Shown here one piece after another: positions 13,504-21,806 of a stretch of DNA of 21,806 nucleotides. The translations under genes and the position numbers were made by a program. The DNA is from Streptomyces sp. NRRL S-118. Its GTDB lineage: Bacteria > Actinomycetota > Actinomycetes > Streptomycetales > Streptomycetaceae. The stretch spans positions 6,780-28,585 of the forward strand of contig NZ_KL591039.1 of assembly GCF_000716335.1 (NCBI RefSeq), given 5' to 3'. The notes under the pieces were generated by a model. It had not been told where the DNA came from, did no database searches, and saw nothing but the letters and a program-made list of their open reading frames with translations. Position 1 is the stretch's first letter. Every line of letters begins with the position of its first letter.

Positions 13504-14172
13504 TCAGTCCACCACGCGGGCCAGCAGCATCCCGTCGTGGCCCTTCGGGCCCACCATCTGCAGGGCCGTGGCGTCCAGCCTGGGGTCGCGGGCGACCAGG
13601 TCGAGCATCTCGCGCGTGCCGACCACCGACGGGTCCGTACCGGTCTCGTCGGTGACCGCGCCGCCCCGCACGACGTTGTCGACGACGATCAGGCTGCCCG
13701 GCCGGGTGAGCCGCAGCGTCCACTCCACGTACCGCGCGTTGTTCTTCTTGTCCGCGTCGATGAAGACGAAGTCGAAGGGGCCCGCCCCCTCCTCGGCCAG
13801 CTGCGGCAGCAGGTCCAGGGCGGCGCCCGTGCGCACCTGCGCGATCGATTCGAGCCCGGCGTGCGCGAGGTTCGCGCGGGCCACGTCGGCGTGGGCCGGC
13901 TCGTACTCCAGGGTGACCAGACGTCCGTCCGGCGGCAGCGCCCGGGCCAGCCAGATGGTGCTGTAGCCGGCGAGGGTGCCGATCTCCAGGACGGTGCGCG
14001 CCCCCTGCGTACGGGCCAGCAGGTGCAGCAGCTTGCCCTCGGCCGGCGACACGGCGATGTCCGGGAGCCCCGCCGCTCCGGCGGCGGCGAGTGCTGCGGT
14101 CAGTGCCTCGTCCGGGGGCGCCAGCATGTCGGTGAGGTAGTCCGACACGGCGTTCCACTGAGCTTGTGTCAT
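13504..14172 (-). CDS. O-methyltransferase, SAM-dependent, CCoAOMT-like
   Basis: A 222-residue family-3 O-methyltransferase. SAM-binding motif I is VLEIGTLAGYSTIWLARALP (about residues 69-88). The divalent-metal ligand motif FVFIDADKKNNARYVEW and IVVDNVVRGG follow in the order seen in catechol/caffeoyl-CoA methyltransferases. The substrate is probably a vicinal hydroxyl aromatic compound, but this is not fixed by the sequence. The ATG at 14172 overlaps the DUF2330 stop by ATGA, giving translational coupling. GNAT follows after four bases. The same frame stays open far upstream through the antisense of cyp125, but that part is a composition artefact. Confidence 0.88.
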   Translation of the reverse strand: MTQAQWNAVSDYLTDMLAPPDEALTAALAAAGAAGLPDIAVSPAEGKLLHLLARTQGARTVLEIGTLAGYSTIWLARALPPDGRLVTLEYEPAHADVARANLAHAGLESIAQVRTGAALDLLPQLAEEGAGPFDFVFIDADKKNNARYVEWTLRLTRPGSLIVVDNVVRGGAVTDETGTDPSVVGTREMLDLVARDPRLDATALQMVGPKGHDGMLLARVVD

Positions 14173-15302
14173 GCCCCTGAACGTACTGCACGCCGCCGCC
14201 GCAGGGCCCGTGGAAGAGCCGTCGCCGCCACCGGTACGGCGACGACGGTGACCAGCCAGACCGGTACCTCGCCGCCGATCGTCAGCAGCCGGTCGTGGAA
14301 CACGACACGGCGGTACGGGGTGTCCGCGCCGGCCGCCCGCAGCTCGTGGTCGCCGTCGATCCGGCCGGGCTCCGGGAACGCCTGCTCCACGGCCGTCAGG
14401 AAGAGGCGCGCCTTCCCGCCGCCGCTGCCCGTCAGTTCGCCCACCGCGCCCTGGGCCTGGACCTCGCCCGCGTAGGTGACCTCCGGCGCGTTCCCGCCGA
14501 TGGCGCCGCGCGGTTCCATCCGGTGCTCGGAGAGCACGTACAGGCCGAGCGACTGCGGGGTCGTCGCCAGCCGCGACAGCCGCATCGGGTAGACCGGCCG
14601 CTCGCTGGCGAACCTGATCCGCAGCGGGTCGAGGGTGCCGTACAGCGCCGCGCCGCGCTCCTCGGGCGCGAGGCGCACCGCGACGTACTCCCACTTCTGC
14701 TCGACGTAGGGCCGCAGTTCGCCGCTGAGCCGCTCGGGGAGCTCGAAGCCGTTGTCGTCCAGCCAGTCGCGCAGCGCGTCCGGGTCGGTCGCGGTCAGCC
14801 GGGCGACGTCGAAGTCGCCGAGCCGCTCCCGGCCGACCACGCCGACCGGCGGTGCGGTGGCGTCCGGGGCGGCGCCGGGAGCCGGCGCGGCGGCGGTGTC
14901 CCCGCCACCGCCGAACGGCCAGTCGCCGGAGCGGGGCCAGAAGTAGTGCCGGGTGCGGTGCTCCGGCGCGGTCAGCTCGCGCAGTTCCTCGAACAGGTAC
15001 GGGTCGCCGAGTTCGACGTCCGCCCGGCCGGGCACCGGCATGATCCAGGCGGCCTCCCGCGCCGTCCCGCGGACCGAGAAGCGCATCACGATCTGCTCGG
15101 TGCGTGACCGGGCGTCCCAGTGCACGATCGAGGTCTCGCGCTGGACACCGATCCGTGACGCCCGGTCCGGGATCATGGCGCCGCAGCCGCAGGCGTACGC
15201 CGGGCTGATGAGGCTGCCGAGCTGCAGCGCGAGCAGCGCGACGACGAGACCGAGTATCCGTTGTTTCCCCCGCATGCCCGCTCGGACGCCGAGGCGGATC
15301 AC
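14169..15302 (-). CDS. DUF2330 domain exported membrane protein
   Basis: A 377-residue DUF2330 protein of unknown function. An N-terminal signal peptide ends near PAYA, directly followed by the family's CGCG motif, and one C-terminal hydrophobic helix (VPVWLVTVVAVPVAATAL) precedes Arg-rich residues. This is a type I topology with the main domain outside. A Gly/Ala/Pro-rich insert (about residues 130-155) breaks the domain. The GTG at 15302 gives the longest form; the ATG at 15275, nine codons later, gives a cleaner signal peptide and is equally possible. The stop overlaps the O-methyltransferase start (ATGA). It lies downstream of cyp125 on the same strand, 81 bases from its stop. Confidence 0.82.
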   Translation of the reverse strand: MIRLGVRAGMRGKQRILGLVVALLALQLGSLISPAYACGCGAMIPDRASRIGVQRETSIVHWDARSRTEQIVMRFSVRGTAREAAWIMPVPGRADVELGDPYLFEELRELTAPEHRTRHYFWPRSGDWPFGGGGDTAAAPAPGAAPDATAPPVGVVGRERLGDFDVARLTATDPDALRDWLDDNGFELPERLSGELRPYVEQKWEYVAVRLAPEERGAALYGTLDPLRIRFASERPVYPMRLSRLATTPQSLGLYVLSEHRMEPRGAIGGNAPEVTYAGEVQAQGAVGELTGSGGGKARLFLTAVEQAFPEPGRIDGDHELRAAGADTPYRRVVFHDRLLTIGGEVPVWLVTVVAVPVAATALPRALRRRRAVRSGA

Positions 15303-15360
15303 ACGGTTCCCGTCCCCGCGGCGTGACGCGGTGTGCCGTGGGGCGGTGCCGTGGCACGGT

Positions 15361-15384
15361 GCCGGTGCCGGTGCCGGTGCCGGT
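15361..15384. repeat. (GCCGGT)4 hexanucleotide repeat at the cyp125 stop
   Basis: Four exact GCCGGT copies abut the stop codon of cyp125 (15386-15384, minus strand). Degenerate GGTGCC copies continue into the gap before the DUF2330 gene. No clear terminator is seen in this gap. Confidence 0.6.
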
Positions 15385-16643
15385 CAGGGGTGGGTGACGC
15401 GCAGCTCCTTGATGCCGTTCAGCCACGCCGAGCGCAGCCGTCGCGGCTCGCCCGCGAGGCGCAGGCCGGGCAGGGCGTCGGCCACGGCGTTGAAGATCAG
15501 GTCGATCTCCAGGACGGCGAGGGACTTGCCCAGGCAGAAGTGCGGGCCCCCGCCGCCGAAGCCGAGGTGCGGGTTGGGGTCGCGGGTGATGTCGAAGCGT
15601 TCGGGGTGCTCGAAGACCTCGGGGTCGTGGTTGGCGGAGGAGTAGAAGACCCCGACCCGGTCGCCCGCCCGGATCGTCCGCCCGCCCAGCTCCAGGTCGC
15701 GGGTGGCGGTGCGCTGGAAGGAGACCACGGGGGTCGCCCAGCGGACGATCTCCTCGGCCGTCGTGGCCGGGCGCTCCCGTTTGAACAGCTCCCATTGCCC
15801 GGGGTGGGTGAGGAAGGCGTGCATGCCGTGGCTGATGGCGTTGCGGGTGGTCTCGTTGCCGGCCACCGCGAGCAGGATCACGAAGAACCCGAACTCGTCG
15901 TGGGAGAGGTTGCCCTGGCCCTCCGCCGCGACGAGCTGGGACACGATGTCCTGGGCCGGGCACTCCGTGCGGGCGGCGGCGAGGCTCATGGCGTACGAGA
16001 CGATCTCCATGGCCGCCTCGGTACCGGCCTCCTCCGTGACGGCGTACTCGGGGTCGTCGTACGCCGCCATCGCGTTGGACCAGTCGAAGAGCTTCGCGCG
16101 GTCCTGTTGCGGTACCCCGATGAGCTCGGCGATGGCCTGGAGCGGCAGTTCGACGGCGACCCGGGTGACGAAGTCGAAGGACCCGTCGCCGTCCGCGGCG
16201 GCGGCGAGGGCCGTGCCGGCGATGCGCCGGGCCCGGTCCCGCAGGGCGGACTCCAGGGACCGGACGGCGCGGGGGGTGAAACCGCGCTGGACGATCTGGC
16301 GCACCCGGCTGTGCTCCGGCGGGTCCATGTTGAGCATGATCAGCTTCTGGGCGTCGATCCGGTCGCGGCCGATCGTCTCGTTGAACCGGATGATCGCGGT
16401 GTTGGTGGCGGACGAGAAGAGCTCCGGGTGCGTGGACACGTACTTGACGTCGGCGTGCCGCGTCACCGCCCAGTACCCGTCGTCGTCGAAGCCGGATATG
16501 CCGTGCGGCTGGGCGCACCACCAGACGGGGGCGGTCCGCCGCAGGGCGGCGAACTCGGGCAGCGGGACGCGGGTGCGGAGCAGGTCCGGATCGGTGGGGT
16601 CGAAGCCTTCGGGCAGGTGGGGGTGTGCATGGGGACAGGGCAT
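15384..16643 (-). CDS. cyp125: Cytochrome P450, CYP125 steroid C26-monooxygenase family
   Basis: A 419-residue P450 close to M. tuberculosis CYP125A1, which oxidises the terminal side-chain carbon of cholesterol/cholestenone. Family stretches seen are MLNMDPPEHSRVRQIVQRGF, ELPLQAIAELIGVPQQDRAK, the I-helix AVAGNETTRNAI, the K-helix EEIVRWATPV (ExxR) and the heme loop GFGGGGPHFCLGKSLA with the Cys ligand. Near the C-terminus, RSAWLNGIKEL matches the CYP125 ending. The ATG at 16643 is set by GGGGAG six bases upstream. It is divergent from fadA5, as in M. tuberculosis (Rv3545c/Rv3546). A good promoter with a KstR-like site lies just upstream. No redox partner gene is visible. Confidence 0.87.
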   Translation of the reverse strand: MPCPHAHPHLPEGFDPTDPDLLRTRVPLPEFAALRRTAPVWWCAQPHGISGFDDDGYWAVTRHADVKYVSTHPELFSSATNTAIIRFNETIGRDRIDAQKLIMLNMDPPEHSRVRQIVQRGFTPRAVRSLESALRDRARRIAGTALAAAADGDGSFDFVTRVAVELPLQAIAELIGVPQQDRAKLFDWSNAMAAYDDPEYAVTEEAGTEAAMEIVSYAMSLAAARTECPAQDIVSQLVAAEGQGNLSHDEFGFFVILLAVAGNETTRNAISHGMHAFLTHPGQWELFKRERPATTAEEIVRWATPVVSFQRTATRDLELGGRTIRAGDRVGVFYSSANHDPEVFEHPERFDITRDPNPHLGFGGGGPHFCLGKSLAVLEIDLIFNAVADALPGLRLAGEPRRLRSAWLNGIKELRVTHP

Positions 16644-16659
16644 CGGCGACTCCCCTATG

Positions 16660-16676
16660 TCTGACGGGCCATCAGA
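16660..16676. promoter_or_regulatory. 17-bp inverted repeat in the cyp125 leader
   Basis: TCTGACGG-G-CCATCAGA is an inverted repeat with one mismatched pair. It lies between the predicted transcription start (near 16680) and the cyp125 SD (16655-16650), where a bound repressor would block elongation or initiation. It is distinct from the KstR-like site. Confidence 0.45.
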
Positions 16677-16686
16677 ATGTGCCCGC

Positions 16687-16715
16687 AAGGTAGTAACGGG
16701 TTCTACAAGTGGCAA
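16687..16715 (-). promoter_or_regulatory. cyp125 promoter with KstR-like operator
   Basis: On the minus strand TTGCCA (16715-16710), exactly 17 bases, and TACCTT (16692-16687) form a good -35/-10 pair. The spacer carries TAGAACCCGTTACT (16705-16692), which fits the mycobacterial KstR pattern TnnAACnnGTTnnA at all but the last position. A repressor bound there would cover the spacer and -10. Confidence 0.55.
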
Positions 16716-16758
16716 GGGGTGCGCGGTGTCCGGTTGCTGCCGCCGTCCTGCACGACCC

Positions 16759-18182
<1,424 letters not shown>

Positions 18183-18230
18183 CGCCAGGTCCCGGCTCGG
18201 GTCCCGCCCGGTCCCGGCGGGAACTCCGCC

Positions 18231-18280
18231 CGGTCCCTCCCGGTCCCTCCCGGTCCCTCCCGGACCCTCCCGGACCCGCC
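18231..18280. repeat. 10-bp tandem repeat CGGTCCCTCC
   Basis: Three exact CGGTCCCTCC units (18231-18260) are followed by CGGACCCTCC and CGGACCCGCC. It fills the gap after fadA5. No gene is seen between 18183 and 18428. Confidence 0.65.
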
Positions 18281-18385
18281 GGGTCCTGCGCCGATTCCAC
18301 CGTCCCGCGCGGCCCCCGCCCGGTGCCGTCCCTTCGGCGAGCCGGCCCGGTGGAGAGGGGAAACGGTGGAGAGGCGGACGCGGGA

Positions 18386-18412
18386 AGGCCCCGGTGCGCC
18401 GCACCGGGGCCT
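18386..18412. terminator. Strong bidirectional terminator hairpin
   Basis: AGGCCCCGGTGC (18386-18397) and GCACCGGGGCCT (18401-18412) are perfect 12-bp complements with a 3-base loop. It lies 17 bases beyond the stop of the minus-strand SLT-like gene and also faces fadA5 read-through. On the minus strand it is followed by TCCCG rather than a U-run. Confidence 0.75.
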
Positions 18413-18428
18413 GCCGCATGCTGTCGGC

Positions 18429-18836
18429 TCAGTACCAGCCGTTGGACTGCCAGAACTTCCACGCGCCGCAGGGGCTGCCGTAGCGGTCGTTCATGTAGTC
18501 CAGGCCCCACTCGATCTGGGTGGCCGGGTTGGTCTTCCAGTCCGCGCCGGCGGACGCCATCTTGGAGCCCGGCAGGGCCTGCACCAGGCCGTAGGCGCCG
18601 GACGAGGCATTGGTGGCGGACGGGTTCCAGCCGGACTCGTGCTCGACGATCTTGTCGAAGCACTGGTACTGGCCGGCCGGGACCAGCTTCTTCGCGATGT
18701 CCTGCGCGGAGGCGGAGGCGGCCGATGCCGGTGCCGTCGTACCCAGCACTGCGCCGGTCGCACCGAGGAGCACGGCGGCACCGGCGGCGACGGCCTTGGG
18801 ACGGGCGGAGAAACGGCTGGCGAGCGAGCGGAACAC
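18429..18836 (-). CDS. Small secreted SLT-like transglycosylase
   Basis: A 135-residue exported protein with a signal peptide (positive VFRSLASRFSARPK start, Ala/Gly-rich core, cleavage near ASA, about residue 41) and a compact lysozyme-like SLT fold of about 90 residues. The core shows KIVEHESGWNPSATNASSGA (Glu in the position of the catalytic acid), YGLVQALPGSKM, NPATQIEWGLDYMNDRYGSP and the C-terminal WKFWQSNGWY, a pattern common in Streptomyces wall-lytic proteins. Two Cys may form a disulfide. The GTG at 18836 is chosen because the signal peptide starts there. It has no good SD, but TTAGGT lies six bases upstream, so it may be leaderless. A strong terminator follows. Confidence 0.8.
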   Translation of the reverse strand: MFRSLASRFSARPKAVAAGAAVLLGATGAVLGTTAPASAASASAQDIAKKLVPAGQYQCFDKIVEHESGWNPSATNASSGAYGLVQALPGSKMASAGADWKTNPATQIEWGLDYMNDRYGSPCGAWKFWQSNGWY

Positions 18837-19146
18837 GTAGCGACCTAACGTCGGGGACGGGGGGCGTCGCCCGGGCATGCCGGTACCGCGCCAGGGGGCG
18901 GGGGAGTGGCTGCCAGGGGCGCTCCCGCTGCGGTTCCGCTGCGGTTCGCCCGGCGACGTCCACCAGAGAAGCAGCCGTGCCGGGCCGCCGCAACGACCCC
19001 TTGTACTAGGGGGCGCCGGACTACCGGGAGGAAGGTCCCATGGCCCCGGGCGGCCATCGGCGCACGTCGCCACGGGAAGTCCCGGGCCGGAGGAATGCCC
19101 GTTCCGGCCCACTATCCCCGGTCGTATGTGAGCTGCGTCCTGTGGG
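18837..19146. other. Intergenic region upstream of the SLT-like gene
   Basis: No gene is supported in these 310 bases; frames running through it are Pro/Arg/Gly-rich. It holds a perfect 11-bp tandem direct repeat CCGCTGCGGTT (18925-18935 and 18936-18946), a short hairpin CCCCT-N6-AGGGG (18997-19012) and the putative -10 TTAGGT on the minus strand (18848-18843). I looked for a c-di-AMP (ydaO) riboswitch, as found before rpf genes, and did not see its conserved parts. Confidence 0.5.
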
Positions 19147-19986
19147 TCACCTCACCGGTCCGGGGCCCTCCACAGCGTGGGGCGAGCCTTCGAATGTGAC
19201 CTGGGCCTCGAAGTGGGCCCGTCGTGTCGCACGTCGCAGCGCCTTCAGAACCGTGGATCCGATGGTGACGGTGAGTACGACGGTCAGGACGGCGCGTCCC
19301 GTGTCCCAGCCGAGCGAGGTCGCCGCGCAGTAGGCGACGAACCGGACCAGGTTCTCGTGCAGCGGGTCACCCGGGTGGAAGGAGATGCCGCTGCCCGCCG
19401 GTTCGATGACGACCCAGCCCTGCAGGTTCATCCCGGTCCCGTACGCGAACGAGGCCACCGCCCCGTACAGCGCGAGCATCGCCGTCTCACCCCGCCCGCG
19501 CAGGCGGTCCGGCCCCGGCAGCAGCCCGGCGCCCATCGTGAACCAGCCCATCATCAGCATCTGGAACGGCATCCACGGCCCGACGCCGCCCGTCAGCAGG
19601 GCCGACGCGAAGATCGTCACCGCCCCGAGGACGAACCCGAAACCGGGGCCGAGCACCCGGCCACTGAGCACCATCAGGAAGAACATCGGCTCCAGGCCCG
19701 CCGTGCCCGCGCCCAGCGGCCGCAGTGCCGCCCCCACCGCCGCGAGGACGCCGAGCATCGCCACCGCCTTGGCGTCCATGCCGCAGTCCGCGATCGTCGC
19801 GACGACCACGGCGACGAGCAGCGGCAGCAGCACGGCGAACAGCCACGGCACGTCCTGCGCGCTGCCCGCCACCCCGGAGGCGCCGTCCGCCAGCAGCGGC
19901 CATCCCAGGGCGAACACCCCGATCACCGAGACCAGCGCGAGCGCCGCCACGGAACGGACGCCCAGGCGCACCGGCCGGGCCCTCAC
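19147..19986 (-). CDS. ECF transporter S-component (substrate unknown)
   Basis: A 279-residue integral membrane protein with about six hydrophobic segments. These include ALALVSVIGVFALGWPLL, LFAVLLPLLVAVVVATIA, a central GRVLGPGFGFVLGAVTIFAS and PWMPFQMLMMGWFTMGAGLLP, a conserved region of ECF substrate-binding (S) subunits related to cobalamin/thiamine-type importers. The GTG at 19986 overlaps the stop of the upstream ATPase gene by GTGA, so the two are translated together. Together they form the S and A parts of an energy-coupling-factor vitamin or metal importer. No T-component (EcfT) is in the window; it may lie beyond the right edge. The substrate is not fixed by the sequence, and no riboswitch is visible. 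Confidence 0.75.
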   Translation of the reverse strand: MRARPVRLGVRSVAALALVSVIGVFALGWPLLADGASGVAGSAQDVPWLFAVLLPLLVAVVVATIADCGMDAKAVAMLGVLAAVGAALRPLGAGTAGLEPMFFLMVLSGRVLGPGFGFVLGAVTIFASALLTGGVGPWMPFQMLMMGWFTMGAGLLPGPDRLRGRGETAMLALYGAVASFAYGTGMNLQGWVVIEPAGSGISFHPGDPLHENLVRFVAYCAATSLGWDTGRAVLTVVLTVTIGSTVLKALRRATRRAHFEAQVTFEGSPHAVEGPGPVR

Positions 19987-21806
19987 AGCGCCGCCTCCAC
20001 CTGCGCGACGGTCAGCCACGGCTCCGGTGCGAGGATCTTGGCGACCTGCGGCGCGAAGGCGGGCGAGGACGTCACGACCTCGGCCGCCGGGCCGTCCGCG
20101 ACGACCTCGCCCTCCGCCAGGACCACGACGCGGTCCGCCAGCTCCGCCGCGAGCTCCACGTCGTGCGTGGCGAGCAGGATGCCGTGCCCGTCGGCGGCCA
20201 GGCCCCGCAGGACCGCGACGAGCCGGGCCTTGGCCGCGTAGTCCAGGCCCCGGGTCGGCTCGTCGAGCAGCAGCAGCGGGGGCCGCGCGGTGAGCACCAC
20301 CGCGAGCGCCAGCGCGAGCCGCTGCCCTTCGGACAGATCGCGCGGATGGGTGCCGTCCCCGATCCCCGGCAGCAACCGCGCCACCAGCTCCCGGCACGTC
20401 CCGGGCGGCGCGCCCGCGTCGGTGTCGGCGGCCGCGCACTCGGCCGCCACGGTGTCCGCGTACAGCAGGTCCCGCGGCTCCTGCGGTACGAGCCCGGCCC
20501 GCCGGAGCATCTCGGGCGGAGCCGTCCGGTGCGGCACGCACCCGCCCACGAGCACCCGGCCGCCGGACGGTTCCACCATCCCGACGAGCGCGCCCAGCAG
20601 GGTGGACTTGCCGGCTCCGTTGCGGCCCATGAGTGCCACGGTCTCCCCGCCGCGCACGGCCAGATCCACCCGGCGCAGCGCCTCGACGGCACCCCGCCGC
20701 ACGCGCAGCGCCTCCGCCTCCGCGAGCGCTTCCCCCTGCGCGAGCGCCTTCACCTCCCCGGGAGCCTTCGCCTCCAGGAGAGCCTCCGCCGTCCCGAGAG
20801 CCTCCGCCGTCCCGAGGACCTCCGCCCTCCTCCCTCCGGTTCCGGTGGCCGCGCCGCCCGGCCGTGCGGGCGCGCCGGCCCCGCCACGGACCGCCGTGCC
20901 GCGCCGGCGCAGCAGGCGGCGCAGCGCCGCGCGCGCACCCGGGGCGCCCGCGCCCACGGGATCGTCCCCGGTGGAAGCCGGAGAAGCCGGAGAAGCCGGG
21001 TTCGCGGGGAGGGCCGGGGCAGCCGGAGCAGCCAGGCCGGCCGGGTCGGGCAGGCCGGCCGGGTCGGGCAGGGCAGACCGGTCGGGCGGGGAGGTGTCCG
21101 CCAGGCGGGCCCGGAGCCCGGGGGCCAGGCGACGGGCCGCGCGGACCGTCAGGGGCGGCGGCGACCAGCCCGCCACCCGCGCCAGCGCCACCACGGGAGG
21201 GTGGACCGGCGAGAGGGCCATCACCTCGGCCGGAGAGCCGAGCAGCACCGGAGCCCCGGGCGAGCGCAGGAGTGCGACGCGGTCGGCGTACTGGACCACG
21301 CGCTCCAGGCGGTGCTCCGCCATCAGCACCGTCGTGCCGAGGTCGTGGACCAGGCGCTGCAGCACCGCGAGGACCTCCTCCGCGGCCGCCGGGTCCAGCG
21401 CCGACGTCGGCTCGTCCAGGACGAGGACCTTCGGGTGCGGCGTCAGCACGGACCCGATGGCGACGCGCTGCCGCTGCCCGCCCGAGAGGGTGGCGATCGG
21501 CCGGTCCCGCAGCGGCGCCAGGCCCAGCAGGTCCAGGGTCTCCTCCACCCGCCGGCGCATCACGGCGGGCGGCAGGCCCAGCGACTCCATGCCGTATGCC
21601 AGCTCGTCCTCGACCGTGTCGGTGACGAAGTGGGCGAGCGGGTCCTGGCCCACCGTGCCGACGATGTCGGCCAGTTCGCGGGGCGGGTGCGTGCGGGTGT
21701 CGCGGCCGTCGACGGTGACCCGGCCGCGCAGGGTGCCGCCGGTGAAGTGCGGCACCAGGCCGGACACCGCGTTCAGCAGCGTCGACTTGCCGGACCCGGA
21801 CGGGCC
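19983..21806 (-). CDS. Two-domain ECF-type ABC ATPase (5' end beyond window)
   Basis: Partial gene; 607 residues are visible and the start lies off the right edge. The window opens in the first Walker A, GPSGSGKST. Domain 1 continues with a Q-loop (VGQDPLAHF), signature LSGGQRQRVAIGS, Walker B KVLVLDEPTSALDP and H-loop MAEHRLERV. Domain 2 has Walker A GRNGAGKST, Q-loop VPQEPRD, signature LSEGQRLALALA (Glu replacing the third-position Gly), Walker B LLLLDEPTRGLDY and H-loop ATHDVEL. The arrangement is that of fused EcfA-type subunits. A long low-complexity linker between the domains (about residues 215-350) is built from short DNA repeats. It overlaps the S-component start (GTGA). Confidence 0.85.
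   Translation of the reverse strand, partial: GPSGSGKSTLLNAVSGLVPHFTGGTLRGRVTVDGRDTRTHPPRELADIVGTVGQDPLAHFVTDTVEDELAYGMESLGLPPAVMRRRVEETLDLLGLAPLRDRPIATLSGGQRQRVAIGSVLTPHPKVLVLDEPTSALDPAAAEEVLAVLQRLVHDLGTTVLMAEHRLERVVQYADRVALLRSPGAPVLLGSPAEVMALSPVHPPVVALARVAGWSPPPLTVRAARRLAPGLRARLADTSPPDRSALPDPAGLPDPAGLAAPAAPALPANPASPASPASTGDDPVGAGAPGARAALRRLLRRRGTAVRGGAGAPARPGGAATGTGGRRAEVLGTAEALGTAEALLEAKAPGEVKALAQGEALAEAEALRVRRGAVEALRRVDLAVRGGETVALMGRNGAGKSTLLGALVGMVEPSGGRVLVGGCVPHRTAPPEMLRRAGLVPQEPRDLLYADTVAAECAAADTDAGAPPGTCRELVARLLPGIGDGTHPRDLSEGQRLALALAVVLTARPPLLLLDEPTRGLDYAAKARLVAVLRGLAADGHGILLATHDVELAAELADRVVVLAEGEVVADGPAAEVVTSSPAFAPQVAKILAPEPWLTVAQVEAAL
20781..21068. repeat. Intragenic minisatellites in the ATPase linker
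   Basis: Three in-frame tandem repeats lie in the inter-domain linker. AGCCTCCGCCGTCCCGAG (18 nt) occurs twice (20781-20798, 20799-20816; LGTAEA). A 9-nt unit GAAGCCGGA occurs three times (20974-21000; SPA). CAGGCCGGCCGGGTCGGG (18 nt) occurs twice (21033-21050, 21051-21068; DPAGLP). All unit lengths are multiples of three. Confidence 0.7.

Noticed and set aside
14173..16521. N-terminal extension of the O-methyltransferase frame to 1005 residues
   Set aside because: The extension is an alternative frame of DUF2330 and cyp125. The methyltransferase starts at the ATGA overlap at 14172.
18837..19140. c-di-AMP (ydaO) riboswitch before the SLT-like gene
   Set aside because: Such riboswitches precede some Streptomyces wall-lytic genes, but the conserved parts are not visible here.

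Overview
The window is high-GC actinobacterial chromosome, almost certainly Streptomyces. Coding strands have G/C at nearly every third position, GTG starts are frequent, Shine-Dalgarno (SD) sites are purine-rich, and the gene families are typical of the genus (DUF2277, DUF2330, a CYP125-type P450, a secreted HNH nuclease, a small SLT-like protein, a fused ECF-type ATPase). No rRNA, tRNA, IS element, prophage or CRISPR array is visible. It reads as ordinary chromosome with compact regulatory DNA between genes.

Layout. Positions 1-336 are a degenerate GC-rich repeat, then a small DUF2277 gene (+) that converges on and overlaps a DedA gene (-). DoxX, a large FAD/NAD(P)-binding protein, a PhoD-like phosphatase and a secreted HNH nuclease follow on the minus strand. 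Next come, on the plus strand, an orphan FetB-type permease and a GDT1-type manganese exporter behind a yybP-ykoY Mn riboswitch. A HAD phosphatase and a zinc-ribbon/peptidoglycan-binding membrane protein (both -) lie next to a divergent DHA2 drug exporter fused to a winged-helix domain (+). A minus-strand set DUF2330 / O-methyltransferase / GNAT lies downstream of cyp125, which is divergent from fadA5 (+). The window closes with a small SLT-like secreted protein, an ECF S-component and a two-domain ATPase that runs off the right edge.

How genes work together. The divergent cyp125/fadA5 pair has the arrangement known from the Mycobacterium tuberculosis cholesterol locus (Rv3545c/Rv3546). Its intergenic region holds two KstR-like operator candidates, one on each promoter. 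The HNH nuclease, PhoD phosphatase and FAD gene may form a phosphate-linked block: two PHO-box-like 11-nt direct repeats precede the FAD gene, and a 15-bp hairpin can bury the phoD ribosome-binding site. FetB and the riboswitch-controlled GDT1 protein are adjacent metal-efflux functions. The S-component overlaps the ATPase by GTGA and is expected to form an ECF vitamin/metal importer with a T-component outside the window.

The most notable signals are regulatory: the twin KstR-like sites, the SD-occluding hairpin, the PHO-box-like repeat, the Mn riboswitch with a wobble-rich expression platform, an AT-rich promoter/operator embedded in the end of the FAD gene, and a 122-nt T-free leader before the exporter-wHTH fusion. 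I see no convincing wholly new multi-gene system.
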